From Trichomonas vaginalis G3 (taxonomy: Eukaryota > Parabasalia > Trichomonadida > Trichomonadidae), in the NCBI RefSeq assembly GCF_026262505.1, contig NC_067205.1, positions 2,976,001 to 3,040,000 on the forward strand: DNA of 64,000 bases, in the 5' to 3' direction. Of this stretch, positions 53,094 through 63,609 are shown one piece after another (within the stretch, counting starts at the first letter, position 1; every line of letters starts with the position of its first letter). Under the pieces are notes generated by a model that worked only from the letters and a program-made list of their open reading frames with translations, ran no database searches and had not been told where the DNA came from. The position numbers were made by a program, and so were the translations under genes.

Positions 53094-54392
53094 ATGTCAA
53101 GGATTATCGCGATGCCATGGAATTATCCTCCGGGACAATCCAGGGATCATCGTCTTGTTGGCATCATAGATCTAGAACCCGGCACGCAGTGGGCTAATGT
53201 GTCAAAATATTTCAAACATTATCGAATAGAGCGTTACCATTTCTTCGGAACCCAAGGTATAGTTCAATTCTCGACTGCTGACGAAGCAATTAGGTTTGTT
53301 AATGACAAAAAATATTACATTCCTGAGCTTCGTGCGACTGTAACTATATCTCCCATTCCATCAATCGTTGCTCCCAGCCCATCACAGAGAAAGTCAGTCA
53401 GATCTCAGGTTATATGTATCCAAGTCATACGTTTGCGATGCTATTTGGGAATCCATGATATATATGACGAATGCTCTCATTTTGGCATTGTCGAAAAAAT
53501 CATCTGTTTTGAAAAACAAGGCAAATTCGCACTTGTACAAATGCAGACTGTGGAACAAGCAGCGCTAGTTTTGGCTAACCTTACAATTCCAAATCGATAC
53601 GCACCTTCATTTGAGTTACGTGTCCAATATTCCAAAAATGCAAATATAGTTATACAATTCAACAACTCAAAGAGCTTTGATTTCACTTTGCCGGGAGCAA
53701 AAGAACAATTTGAATTGGTCAAAGAAGGTTTAACAAATGAAATACCATTCTTTGAACCAGAACCGTCGCCAGATATACCAAAATCATTTGACTTTGTCCG
53801 TCCGGTCCAATTTGATCCAGCTTACGGAAATTCGTTAACAACAACAGGACTTCCACCAAGAAAAGCCAGCTTTGCACGCAACATATTCCAGCAATACGGA
53901 ATTGTCCTCAAAGTTAAAGTTATTCTTAAGCAAAACGAATGTACAACTCATATTCAGATGAGAAACGCTTTCTATGCTAGATTAGCTTTAACAAACTTGA
54001 ATTCAATGACATTCAACGGCAAGAAGATCGATGTTGACCTTTCCACGCGAAGAGATGTCCATCCTGAGACAAATGAATCGAAAAATCAAGTTGACTACCA
54101 AGAATACAACGCAGAGCAAGACGACCCAGATCTCCCGGTATTCCTTGAGATGTGGAATCCATCAATATACGTGGGAGTTCGTCCAAAGTCCTTTAATCTC
54201 AAACAATTTGCTGAATCTTCCGGAGCCGAGTATATTTTGTCTTCAAACTTCTTGAAATTCCCTTCAATAGATGCTGCTACAGAGTTTATCGGTGCAAATA
54301 GTCTCCAAACAATTTCAGGAAAGTTTATCACTCTTTATTACGCGAAACCGCCAGATGTTAATCTGACTCATCCTCAATCACTTGTTATGTAA
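53094..54392 (+). CDS. Polypyrimidine-tract-binding-like protein with four RRM domains
   Basis: 432 residues. Four RNA-recognition motifs are seen at about 20-95, 103-185, 255-345 and 355-425. RRM2 is the clearest: IRLRCYLGIHDIYDECSHFGIVEKIICFEKQGKFALVQM..AALVLANL, followed by LRVQYSKNANIVIQFNNSKSFDFTLPG, which has the form of the PTB/hnRNP L linker (RIQYSK..NDKSRDYT). It is probably a nuclear or cytoplasmic RNA-binding regulator of splicing, stability or translation. The degenerate RNP1 motifs, typical of PTB, are also present here. The start is the first ATG after stop-rich spacer, with an initiator-like TCAATT a few bases before it. Trichomonads have few introns, so a role in stability or translation may be more likely than splicing. 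Confidence 0.85.
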   Translation: MSRIIAMPWNYPPGQSRDHRLVGIIDLEPGTQWANVSKYFKHYRIERYHFFGTQGIVQFSTADEAIRFVNDKKYYIPELRATVTISPIPSIVAPSPSQRKSVRSQVICIQVIRLRCYLGIHDIYDECSHFGIVEKIICFEKQGKFALVQMQTVEQAALVLANLTIPNRYAPSFELRVQYSKNANIVIQFNNSKSFDFTLPGAKEQFELVKEGLTNEIPFFEPEPSPDIPKSFDFVRPVQFDPAYGNSLTTTGLPPRKASFARNIFQQYGIVLKVKVILKQNECTTHIQMRNAFYARLALTNLNSMTFNGKKIDVDLSTRRDVHPETNESKNQVDYQEYNAEQDDPDLPVFLEMWNPSIYVGVRPKSFNLKQFAESSGAEYILSSNFLKFPSIDAATEFIGANSLQTISGKFITLYYAKPPDVNLTHPQSLVM

Positions 54393-54959
54393 AATATTAT
54401 TGTTTTAATTTTTATATAAATTACGGATTTTCTTTTCCTAATTTTACACTTTTGCAATAATTAGGGATGCGTTAAACACGCCATTTGACCGGGCGTACAT
54501 TTTTTTTGTTCGCCCAAAAATTTCGCCATTTGAGAAATTCAAAAATTAAAAATAAAATTTTAATCTTGATTTTTTTATTTTCGTGATTTTTTTGAAACTT
54601 ACATAAGCGATGAAATACTTTTTTTTAAGTAATCGTTTATTATATATAAATATATCTTAATAAATTTAATTCCTTAAGGTAGAGCGTGTTCAAATTTAAA
54701 ATCTCATACAATATTTTCTTAATGGCGCATTTTTCTGAGGTCGCCCAAATAAAGGCGAATTCAAAATTGAGAACTCCAAGGCGTATGGCGAGTATTCAAA
54801 AAGTACGCCACTTACAAAATATTGAATGCGGATTATCAATTTTTTGGCGTGTTCAATTTCAAATTTTGATATTTATGTTTATTTTATTCAGTATAATGCT
54901 AAGAATTAAAATATAAAATTCATAGAATTTTTTCTTTGAAAATATTTTACATTTTTATT

Positions 54960-55845
54960 AGACCACTCCTAGACTAGTCATCAGGTTATCCTCAGATCAT
55001 CCTCAGACTACTCCTTATCAGATTACTCATCATTCTCAGACTACTCCTTAGACCCCTCCTCATCAGACTACTCCTCAGATCTTCCTCATAAGACTCCTCC
55101 TCAGATCTTCCTCCTGAGACTACTCTTCAGACTACTCCTTAGAGTCCTCCTCATCAGACTAGTCCTAAGACTAGTCCTCAGACTCCTCCTCAGATTATCC
55201 TCAGACCCCTCCTCAGATTATCCTCAGACTCCTCCTCAGATTATCCTCAGACTCCTCCTCAGATTATCCTCAGACCCCTCCTCAGATTATCCTCAAACTC
55301 CTCCTCAGATTATCCTCAGACTACTCCTGAAACTACTCCTCAGATTATCCTCAGACTCCTCCTCAGATTATCCTCAGACCCTCCTCAGATTATCCTCAAA
55401 CTCCTCCTCAGCTTATCCTCAGACTAGTCCTCAGACTACTCCTGAAACTACTCCTCAGATTATCCTCAGACTCCTCCTCAGATTATCCTCAAACTACTCC
55501 TCAAACTCCTCCTCAGATTATCCTCAAACTCCTCAGACTACTCCTCGGTCTAATCCTCAGACTCCTCCTCAGATTATCCTCAAACTCCTCAGATTATCCT
55601 CAGACTCCTCAAATTATCCTCAGACAACTCCTGAAACTACTCCTCAGACAACTCCTCAGATTATCCTCAAACTCCTCAGATTATCCTCAAACTCCTCAGA
55701 CTACTCCTCAAACTCCTCAGACTACTCCTCAAACTCCTCAGACTACTCCTCAAACTCCTCAGATTATCCTCAAACTCCTCAGATTATCCTCAAACTACTC
55801 CTCGGTCTAATCCTCAGACTCCTCCTCAGATTATCCTCAGATTAT
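54960..55845. repeat. Degenerate CCTCAGA/CTACTCCT satellite
   Basis: About 890 bp of short pyrimidine-rich units of about 10-26 bp (CCTCAGATTATCCTCAGACT and variants), higher order and irregular. The plus strand is almost free of G. It lies wholly inside the 1.7-kb Mutator-like element. Confidence 0.85.
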
Positions 55846-56067
55846 CACTTTACATATATATATCGATAACTAAATAATTACTTATTATACTTTCTTTATT
55901 TTTTTTAATTTTAAAATAATATTAATATATCTTTCTACGTTTAATGATGAAAAGAGAAAGAGGAGTAAAAAGAGGAAAGAGAAAAGAAAGAGAGAGAGAG
56001 GAAAAAAAAAGAGAAAGAAAGAAAGAAAAAAAAAGGACGGCGATAATTTTGTATTGTTTTGTTATTC

Positions 56068-56104
56068 GGCCGAATGGCGGCTACTTCGTACCCGCCATTC
56101 GGCC
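56068..56104. repeat. Strong hairpin inside the Mutator-like element
   Basis: Arms GGCCGAATGGCGG and CCGCCATTCGGCC pair perfectly over 13 bp around an 11-base loop, in an otherwise AT-rich region. Confidence 0.7.
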
Positions 56105-56381
56105 CCAAAAATGGCGTATTATTCTATTTTTAAACGGTCATGGCGTAAAACCGTCGCATCCCTATGCAATAATTACACATTGGATAGATGAAAAAAATCG
56201 AGAACATGAAAGCCAAACAATTATTCAAGCACTTTATCATATCGCTTCAATTGTTTTTCTTTTTATTACATTTTCCTAAAAAATATCTCGGAAAATTTCA
56301 ACTTATAAGCAACGAAATCTTAATTGCTAACATAATGACAAATTATTTATATACAAACAATAGCTAAAAGCTGATAAATAA

Positions 56382-57482
56382 CTATATCGTATTCTGAAGT
56401 ATAGGAATTGTAGGTGTTACATGTATTGGTCTTGTTTTCTCTTTTATAACGGAGTGTCCAGATCGTATTTTCGGGAATCTCCAAGAATTTACGGAAATGT
56501 TGGATATTGAATTTCTTCTGATATCAAAAGTTCCGCAAGGAATGACATCGAAGAAAACAGCATCTTGTCTTTTTACAAAATCGGCTGGATAGAATGCTTC
56601 ATAGCAGATCTTGTCGTTCAATATTAGATATCCGCATTTATTCTTGTAATCTGAATAGTTTGAGGAGCTAAAAACCGTAATTACATCATCTCCGTGTTTG
56701 CACTCTATACCGTTAAAAACGCATTGATGCCCTCGAATAATGCAACTAAAATTGTTTAATTGTAGAAACTCTTTAGTTGCTTCTGCATTAAATTGACATC
56801 TTAATCCTCTATTATTTGGTGCAAATTTTTCTTCGGAATCTACAGGATCTGACCATAGTAGGTCATTCACTATATCACAGGATTCAAGAGTAGGGACTTG
56901 TATGGACTTAATATCGATTAAAAATTTAGCATGTTGAGAAATGCCACCATGAACACAGAAAATGTCTTTCTGAACAATGGCAACAAATGGAAAAAGGGCG
57001 AAAACATCATTGAAAAGATCCCAAAGAATAGATTGACCATACATTGAAGCAACATTTAAGTGAAAGCCATATTTAACGTTGATTTCTGCAACTTCGTGAT
57101 TTCCTCTTAATAATGTCACTGAATTTGGATAAAGTACTCGAAATGTAAGAAGAAGTACTATCACTTCTAAAGAATATTGACCTCTATCAACATAATCACC
57201 TAGAAAAACATACTTTTGAGTATTTGGTTGTCCACATTTTTTAATAATGCGAAGCAGGTCATGTAAATTTCCATGTAAATCGCCAACTATTACAACATTG
57301 TCATTTATATTAACAACGGGTGTAGGCTTAGAGTAAGTCTTAAGCGCTTCATTTATTAAATCTTTGAGTGTTGATTCTTGAAATTTAGGAATCGGAATAG
57401 TGTCACCAACTGTAGTCATTTCTGATACTTCAACTCCAAAGAGTTGCTTAAAGGAACTGTAAATTAAATCAACACTTTTCAT
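56382..57482 (-). CDS. PP1-like serine/threonine protein phosphatase (PPP family)
   Basis: 366 residues. It removes phosphate from Ser/Thr of proteins using two metal ions. All PPP signature motifs are intact: GDLHGNLHD, GDYVDRGQYSLE, LLRGNHEVAEINVKYGF, CVHGGIS, and the late RGHQ and CKHGDDVITVFSSSNYSDYKN. This is the PP1 order and spacing. An N-terminal helix (residues 1-50) precedes the catalytic core, and a basic C-terminus of about 50 residues follows it. The HEVAEIN segment replaces HECASIN of PP1. Trichomonads carry many such divergent copies, so its target cannot be named. The gene begins at the ATG preceded by AATATTC. Confidence 0.93.
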   Translation of the reverse strand: MKSVDLIYSSFKQLFGVEVSEMTTVGDTIPIPKFQESTLKDLINEALKTYSKPTPVVNINDNVVIVGDLHGNLHDLLRIIKKCGQPNTQKYVFLGDYVDRGQYSLEVIVLLLTFRVLYPNSVTLLRGNHEVAEINVKYGFHLNVASMYGQSILWDLFNDVFALFPFVAIVQKDIFCVHGGISQHAKFLIDIKSIQVPTLESCDIVNDLLWSDPVDSEEKFAPNNRGLRCQFNAEATKEFLQLNNFSCIIRGHQCVFNGIECKHGDDVITVFSSSNYSDYKNKCGYLILNDKICYEAFYPADFVKRQDAVFFDVIPCGTFDIRRNSISNISVNSWRFPKIRSGHSVIKEKTRPIHVTPTIPILQNTI

Positions 57483-60001
57483 GAATATTATTTATGTAAA
57501 TTTTTCAATTTCATATTCTCAAAATTCAAAATACTACCAAAACATTAATGTTTTTAATTTTTTTTATTTTAATGTCATTTTGATTAGAATCTTGTATGTA
57601 TTTTGATATGCTCTCAAAACCACAGAATACAAATTTGAAGGGGTTATTTTTTGAAAGAAATTTGGTGATTATAAAGTAGACACAATAGGTTATTTTAAAT
57701 ATATGATTTATCATAAAAGTGACTTTTAGCCAAATGTTGAATTTTTATGTTTATAGTATTTATTTAAAATAAACTCTATGAAGTTCACAAAAAATTCAAT
57801 TTTGCTTGTAAAGAATTCAATCTTATCGTAATTTGGGCTGATATTCAAAGAAAAAATTATCGAAGATGTTTTTAAGTGATTTTTGCTCGACTTCTGCTAA
57901 AAATAAATAATTTTAGAATTGCTCCGATGAATTAGGGTATGTTTGTGAAATTGATATCAAAATTGTCATCACTTACATTCCAGAGTTAACTTAAACATTA
58001 CACCACCTAAGGGACAATTATAATTAACATTAACTGCTGATTTTTATGTCTTTCAAAATTAATTGAATCTTTGTTTTTTTATATTTGTTATTGTTTCTAT
58101 TGGAATTTTTATTTGTAAGAAATATGAAAGATTATAATTATGGATATGATCTATTATTAACGATTTTCAAAATCTTGAATAGAATTTATTGTTTCAATGA
58201 GAGAGGGTCAAAGTTGCTATTTGTCACTTTTCCACAAGAATATAATGGGGAAAAAGTTATCATATAGTTGATCTCATTCACTGAGGTGAGAGATGCATGT
58301 AGTGTAATGTTATAAACAGTGGGATTGCTGCTATAAGTCCTAGGTTTGAGACCCATTGGCTTCATTTTTCTCTTTTTTATTGACGTAAACTATTCAATTT
58401 TTGTGTTCTCCATTTAAATTTCAGAATTTTTTTTGCAGATTTCACGCTACATTCGAAGTTACCTTTTGTAACAACCACCACTGCCTACGAAAGACGAAAG
58501 TGTGTCACGATTTCACCCGGAAATCCGACGGTTGTTTAAGAGTAAGCACTTTTGGCACCTACTCTTGTTTCAATCAAATTTTTATTTGATCAACATAACC
58601 ATCCTTGATCAATGTAATCATCAACGTATTTTAATTTGATGAACACAACTTTGAAAATTCAACCATTCAGGTCAAAAAGAAATATTTAATAGGATACACA
58701 TTTACGAATCCAATTCTTACTTAAAAATTAATTGAATTATTAACCCATTATCGTGTTCGATTTTAAAAACGAATTCAAATACATTTCTTTATTCCACAAC
58801 CCTAATAATTGAAATTATTGTAAATGTTACGAAGTGTAACTTTCATAAAATCATAAACAAAATTGTGAGATTCTAACGTTCAGAAGTTAACAAAAGTGGC
58901 GGCTTTTTTCATTTACGCCCTAATAATAAATTAACTAAAATCATTAACTAATTAAATTTTTCAAATTGGAGATTCTATATTCTATCAATTGAAATTTTCA
59001 AAATTCACAAATAATTCAACAACATTTAGATTTCCTCAATTACTCTTTGAATTAATTTACATTCATTCCTTTTATAGTAATTCCCAATTAGCAACACCCT
59101 GTCATTCATCTCATTTTCGTTAGGTGACTTTCTTCCTTTTTTAAAATTCTTTTCAATGTTTTTTCAATATTCTTTTTAGGATTGCCTTTTAAAGAAGCTC
59201 CTAGCGAATTTTCAATCAATTCTATTATATTTTCAAACAATATTTTTTTCATTTTTTATTTAAAATATTTTTTCCCAAACTTCTAATTTCTATAAATTTT
59301 TAACGATTTTTCATTTTAAATATGTATTTGATGATATTTTGATTTAATTCTTATAGTATTCCTCAAAATACAATTGATGAAACAAATAATTTTCATATTC
59401 AAATTTACAATGATAATTTAAACATTTTATCATCCTTAATTTTAATTTTTTAGATTATATTTTTCCAATTTTTCCTCTTAAAGTAAGGATTTTTTTGCTT
59501 GTTGATGACAGATGTTAAATTTATGCAATTATACATCTATTTACATCATAACAATAAAAACTTTTTGCTCATTTCGAATTGACATTTCAAGCTTTTTCTT
59601 AGTTTAATCAAACATAATTTGTTTCTTTGACAATGTTACCCAATTTATTTTGATGTTATTTCCTTTACCTTTTATATTCTACACTCTCACTATTGTTCGA
59701 ACATTTTCACCGAATAAATATTTTGTTTACTTATCATGTTCTCTTTGATTTTATAAATTTCGAAATAAAATTTCAGAACCGCAACAAGGCTGGACATTCA
59801 ATAAATTGCGAACATAAATCACTATGACTATAAATCCATTATTATTTGCTTATTAATAGATTGAATAGACTCACAAATCTGAATCACCTGACTGAAATTG
59901 TCTATAAAGGTATTCAAAAAATTCTGAAGTTATTCAATCTTTATGATTCATTAAATTATATTCAAATAGCATAAACTATTTTTTTAAACTAATATTCAAT
60001 T
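57483..60001. other. 2.5-kb gene-free spacer
   Basis: AT-rich DNA without a credible gene. A tRNA-like stretch at 58290-58360 has a B-box-like GGTTTGAGACC at 58343-58353, but it does not fold as a tRNA. Nothing else stands out. Confidence 0.5.
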
Positions 60002-62299
60002 TTGTTGTTCTCTTTATTTATACACATCTGTTTAGGGATTAGCCAAATCACGCTATCTCCAGGCTATCCCCAGACACTTGATATCCCTGTTGATGGCGTT
60101 CAACTTTTTGTAACAACAAGTTCAATTTTTTATTTTCCAGATATCTCATTAATAGATGCAACTGATCATACTAAAGTCATGCTTCAGTCACAGTCCCTCA
60201 CAGTAAAACCTAAGGACAATTCAGCCATTTCAATAACCATCGGAGTTTTGAATACTCCCTCTGGATCATGTCAATGGGAAGTTATTTACGATAAATATTA
60301 TCGTTTAGCCAAAAGTGATATGTCTAATAATAACCTCAAATGTATAGCATTCTTTGCACCAATTCCTGTTAATGTAAATTATATGATAAGAACCGTAGAT
60401 ATAGATACCGATGATAAAGTTTATATATATTCAAATAATAACAATCTTCAATACACTATGGAATCTTCAGATTCTTACTCATATGTTACGAATTCTTTTG
60501 CATTATTTTATCGAACTGACAGCTATTTAGTGTCGGGCTCAATTACAGTTTATGATCAAGATCTCTTCTCTTCCCCTGGAGATTATGCCCTTGAAGTAAC
60601 AAACAACTTAACCTTGAATATTTTACCTCTTTATTACTTGATTGTTCATAACTCGGAAGACTTTAAAGTCACAACTTCGAAACCAGTTACCAATTTTCAA
60701 AACGGTTCATATTATTTCCCAGAATTATCTCGGTTCGTTTTAGAGTCATTAGATAAGGCTCGTACTGCATATATAACAGTAATAAAGCCACCACTTCTCG
60801 ATTGCAACAGAATCCTTATCTACGATGGCTTTGAAGCAACTTTTGCTTTAAATGCTTCAGAATATAGCTCAGATTGCTTTATTCTATCAGCCCCTTATAT
60901 CGTAGATTATAGTCTCTACTCAATGAACTTCACTGGTGAGGTAGAAATCTATAATTCAAACGGAGATTATGTTTCGAATCTTACTTCATCATCTGGGTTC
61001 ATCTGCCGTGGTTCTACAGTGTTTTTCCAGATAACATTCAATATTGAGCCAAAGGAAGGAACTGTTGGCCTTCAAAATACTCAGATTATTTCCGCAATTT
61101 TCGAAAACGAAGAATTCAACAATAACTTTTCGACACCTTTGACAACAATCCAAGGAAAAACATACAGCGGCACTTACAACAGATTTATAACTGGATTTTA
61201 TGAATATTATATTCCAAAATCTGGTTCAACTCTCAATTTCAAGCGCTATTCCTTATATATATTCCATAACCCATCACTCTTCACTGCTACAGGCTCCAGA
61301 TACTCATTTCTTGGGGAAGGATCTTCTGTTTTGAATATAACAGACTACGATTACTCAGCTACGATCAAACCACTTACAGACATCAATGTCCTTAACATCA
61401 GTGTTCTCAACTACAAAGATTTGGTGTTATTCAGCCAGTGCAATTCTGTAGACGTTGTCAGTGTTTCTTCCTCATTAGAGAATCACTTTGTTACTTCTTA
61501 TTCTAGCGGCGACTTCGCTGGCAAGACAATTAATTTCACAATCCAACAAAATCAGAGAATTTGCATTTGGTACGCTTCATCATCGCCCTTTTCAATTTCT
61601 GCATATTCCGATGGCTTGTATGAGACAAACGCATTCATTTTCCAGCTTTTATCCAAAGCAAGTTACTCAACTCCATATTATTCAAGTTTGATCCACTCCA
61701 GGGCCATCTTTTCTCGATGGACAACAGGGGACATCATTGATGGATCGGATGACGGAGGTGCTTCTGTTTCTGCAAAGAAAACTCTGCAAAAAGACGTAAA
61801 TGAAACAGGAGGAATCTTCAGAGGAACAAGAAGTTACATGGACTTCCCATTTGCAAACTACAGAGATACTTCCAACTCGGTTTTGAACCTCGGACCAAGT
61901 GAATCCAAACTGAATTTCACTACTGCTCCAACAAATGCACCAGGAGGACTTTCTGGAGTTCACATATTCCTAATTGTACTTGCAGTGATTGTTGTAGTAG
62001 TTGTTTGCGTAGTAGTTGTATGCTTAGTTCACAGATCCAACCAATCAAAGGCGGAAATGAACAAAAAGTTCAACTCAGACAAAGGTGATGAACTATCTGA
62101 TGTAGAGGACAAAGAAACTCAACAGACTGGGTACATGTCTGGAACTCCTTCTCCTCAAAGCTCTGCTGCAACTACTACTACTGGTCATAACTCTGCAACT
62201 TCTACTGTGAATAGCACGGGAGTTGTTCCGGCTGATCCAAACTTGAGGGTGTGGAATCCGTACGAGATTTCGCCGACTACAACAACTAATGAAAAATAG
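60002..62299 (+). CDS. Type I cell-surface protein with single transmembrane helix, start unclear
   Basis: About 765 residues. The frame opens with a signal-peptide-like sequence (LFSLFIHICLGIS) directly followed by the mature start QITLSPGYPQTLDI, but no ATG lies before it: the stop TAA at 59990 is followed by TAT TCA ATT TTG TTG. The ectodomain (about 16-650) is beta-rich with several NxS/T sites and Cys residues. A strong transmembrane helix (about 653-677, IFLIVLAVIVVVVVCVVVVC) leads to a 90-residue Ser/Thr-rich tail (TPSPQSSAATTTTG). This layout is common in trichomonad surface families. Possible readings are a short upstream exon joined by splicing, a non-ATG start, or a gene that has lost its start. 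Codon use and length speak for a real gene. Confidence 0.75.
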   Translation: MLFSLFIHICLGISQITLSPGYPQTLDIPVDGVQLFVTTSSIFYFPDISLIDATDHTKVMLQSQSLTVKPKDNSAISITIGVLNTPSGSCQWEVIYDKYYRLAKSDMSNNNLKCIAFFAPIPVNVNYMIRTVDIDTDDKVYIYSNNNNLQYTMESSDSYSYVTNSFALFYRTDSYLVSGSITVYDQDLFSSPGDYALEVTNNLTLNILPLYYLIVHNSEDFKVTTSKPVTNFQNGSYYFPELSRFVLESLDKARTAYITVIKPPLLDCNRILIYDGFEATFALNASEYSSDCFILSAPYIVDYSLYSMNFTGEVEIYNSNGDYVSNLTSSSGFICRGSTVFFQITFNIEPKEGTVGLQNTQIISAIFENEEFNNNFSTPLTTIQGKTYSGTYNRFITGFYEYYIPKSGSTLNFKRYSLYIFHNPSLFTATGSRYSFLGEGSSVLNITDYDYSATIKPLTDINVLNISVLNYKDLVLFSQCNSVDVVSVSSSLENHFVTSYSSGDFAGKTINFTIQQNQRICIWYASSSPFSISAYSDGLYETNAFIFQLLSKASYSTPYYSSLIHSRAIFSRWTTGDIIDGSDDGGASVSAKKTLQKDVNETGGIFRGTRSYMDFPFANYRDTSNSVLNLGPSESKLNFTTAPTNAPGGLSGVHIFLIVLAVIVVVVVCVVVVCLVHRSNQSKAEMNKKFNSDKGDELSDVEDKETQQTGYMSGTPSPQSSAATTTTGHNSATSTVNSTGVVPADPNLRVWNPYEISPTTTTNEK

Positions 62300-62706
62300 T
62301 TTTGTTTATTCATGATATTGTTTCGTTAGTTGCTATTGTTAATTGTTCTATTTATAAATATAAGTTCTGTTTGTTTTATTTTTCTTATCGATGCTTCCTT
62401 CCTAAATAGAAATGTTTTTTTTTAGATCATAATATGATCAAAATTAAATTATGATTGACATGCGCAATTGACAAATTTTTCTTGGAAACAGAATGTATTA
62501 GAAATTATATCTTTAAAAAGCCTGATGCATGATTTCATGAAAATTTACTATAAACAACGGGCCGAATAATTTGGAATACCATAAGAATCAGCTCTAAAAA
62601 TGTATCCATCTATGAATTGTATTATATATCAAAACTGTGGAGAAAAATATCATCGAGTTTTTTTTTTTACAAAATATATCAAACAGTTTACTAGAATATA
62701 AATGAA
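62300..62706. other. Convergent intergenic spacer
   Basis: About 400 bp of AT-rich sequence between two convergent genes. No RNA gene or repeat is seen. Confidence 0.5.
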
Positions 62707-63609
62707 TTAATATGCATCTTTAGATCGAAGGAATGCAATTATGTACTCATCTTTTGCTTCCGAAAGAGGAGTTTCTCCATTTTTGCCTGTGGCATTTACA
62801 TCAGCTCCTTTTTCAACCAAAATTTCGCAAATCTTCAAATTTGTTCCTCCTGATGCAAGATGTAAAGGAGTTAATCCATTTTCTGCTGCAGCTGCTACAT
62901 CCGCGTTATGATTCAGAAGGAGTTCAACAATATCTTGAGCCTCATTCATGCAGGAGTAATGTAATGGTGTGTAATCGTAAGAAGATATCGCATTTGGATT
63001 TGCTCCGTTTTCTAATAAGGTTTTGCAGGCTTCGTATTGTTTGGAGAGAACTGCTACGTGAAGGGGAGTATTCATATGAGAATCTCGTGTGCTAATGACT
63101 TCAGGATCTTCTTTTATGCATTCAAGAACTCGAATATGGTCTCCTTTCTTGCATGCAGTAAATATATCATCTAAAAATAGCGATGTACTATCGAAATCAT
63201 TATTTTTCGCTTGAGTTGTATCGGAAAGGGATAATAAAAATGGATTTTCATTTTCTTCGTTATCACTTTCAGCTTCCGAATTTAAATAACTGATGATTGG
63301 GCATTGGTTGAATATTTTAAGTAAACTTTTTGCTCTTTTTTCATCTAATGGATCAACTCGAAGATATTTCAACAAAACAATTGATTGCAACCCGAAATTT
63401 TGAACGCAATGTTTCAAAAAATTCTTGCCAGAAGAATATGAAATGGGCTTTGTTTGTTTCGAGATTATTCTTTCTAAAACATCTAATTGTAAGACTAAAA
63501 AGATCTGAGAATTGATATATTCTTCTAAGTTAGAGGCTATTTCATTTTCGTATGAATTTGTATCATAGCCAAGAGATAAACTGTCAAGAAAACTCAAGAG
63601 GAGGCTCAT
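62707..63609 (-). CDS. Ankyrin-repeat protein
   Basis: 300 residues. The C-terminal half (about 150-300) has four ankyrin repeats, the clearest being NTPLHVAVLSKQYEACKTLL, DYTPLHYSCM and LTPLHLASGGTNLKICEILV; the last is shortened (GETPLSEAKDEY). The N-terminal 120 residues are helical and of the kind seen before ankyrins in many trichomonad proteins. An acidic stretch (EAESDNEENEN) joins the two. It is probably a binding scaffold; no enzymatic site is present. The start is the first ATG, 3 bases after the AAAAGTGAC motif. Confidence 0.9.
   Translation of the reverse strand: MSLLLSFLDSLSLGYDTNSYENEIASNLEEYINSQIFLVLQLDVLERIISKQTKPISYSSGKNFLKHCVQNFGLQSIVLLKYLRVDPLDEKRAKSLLKIFNQCPIISYLNSEAESDNEENENPFLLSLSDTTQAKNNDFDSTSLFLDDIFTACKKGDHIRVLECIKEDPEVISTRDSHMNTPLHVAVLSKQYEACKTLLENGANPNAISSYDYTPLHYSCMNEAQDIVELLLNHNADVAAAAENGLTPLHLASGGTNLKICEILVEKGADVNATGKNGETPLSEAKDEYIIAFLRSKDAY

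Larger units (their letters stand above)
54462..56164. mobile_element. Mutator-like non-coding element carrying a satellite, 1,703 bp
   Basis: The ends TAGGGATGCG (54462-54471) and the complement CGCATCCCTA (56155-56164) are flanked by the 9-bp direct duplication TGCAATAAT (54453-54461 and 56165-56173). Inward similarity continues loosely (ACGCCAT..ACCG on both sides). No protein is coded. Inside are a long CCTCAGA satellite, a purine-rich run and a strong hairpin. The end sequence differs from the 4-kb element, so it is a second family. Confidence 0.75.

Noticed and set aside
55944-56279. 111-codon plus-strand frame starting in the purine-rich run
   Set aside because: It is low-complexity Lys/Arg/Glu followed by element end sequence, so not a credible protein.
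58290-58360. tRNA-like segment with a B-box-like sequence
   Set aside because: The acceptor ends do not pair and the T-stem has mismatches, so it fails as a tRNA. At best it is a remnant.
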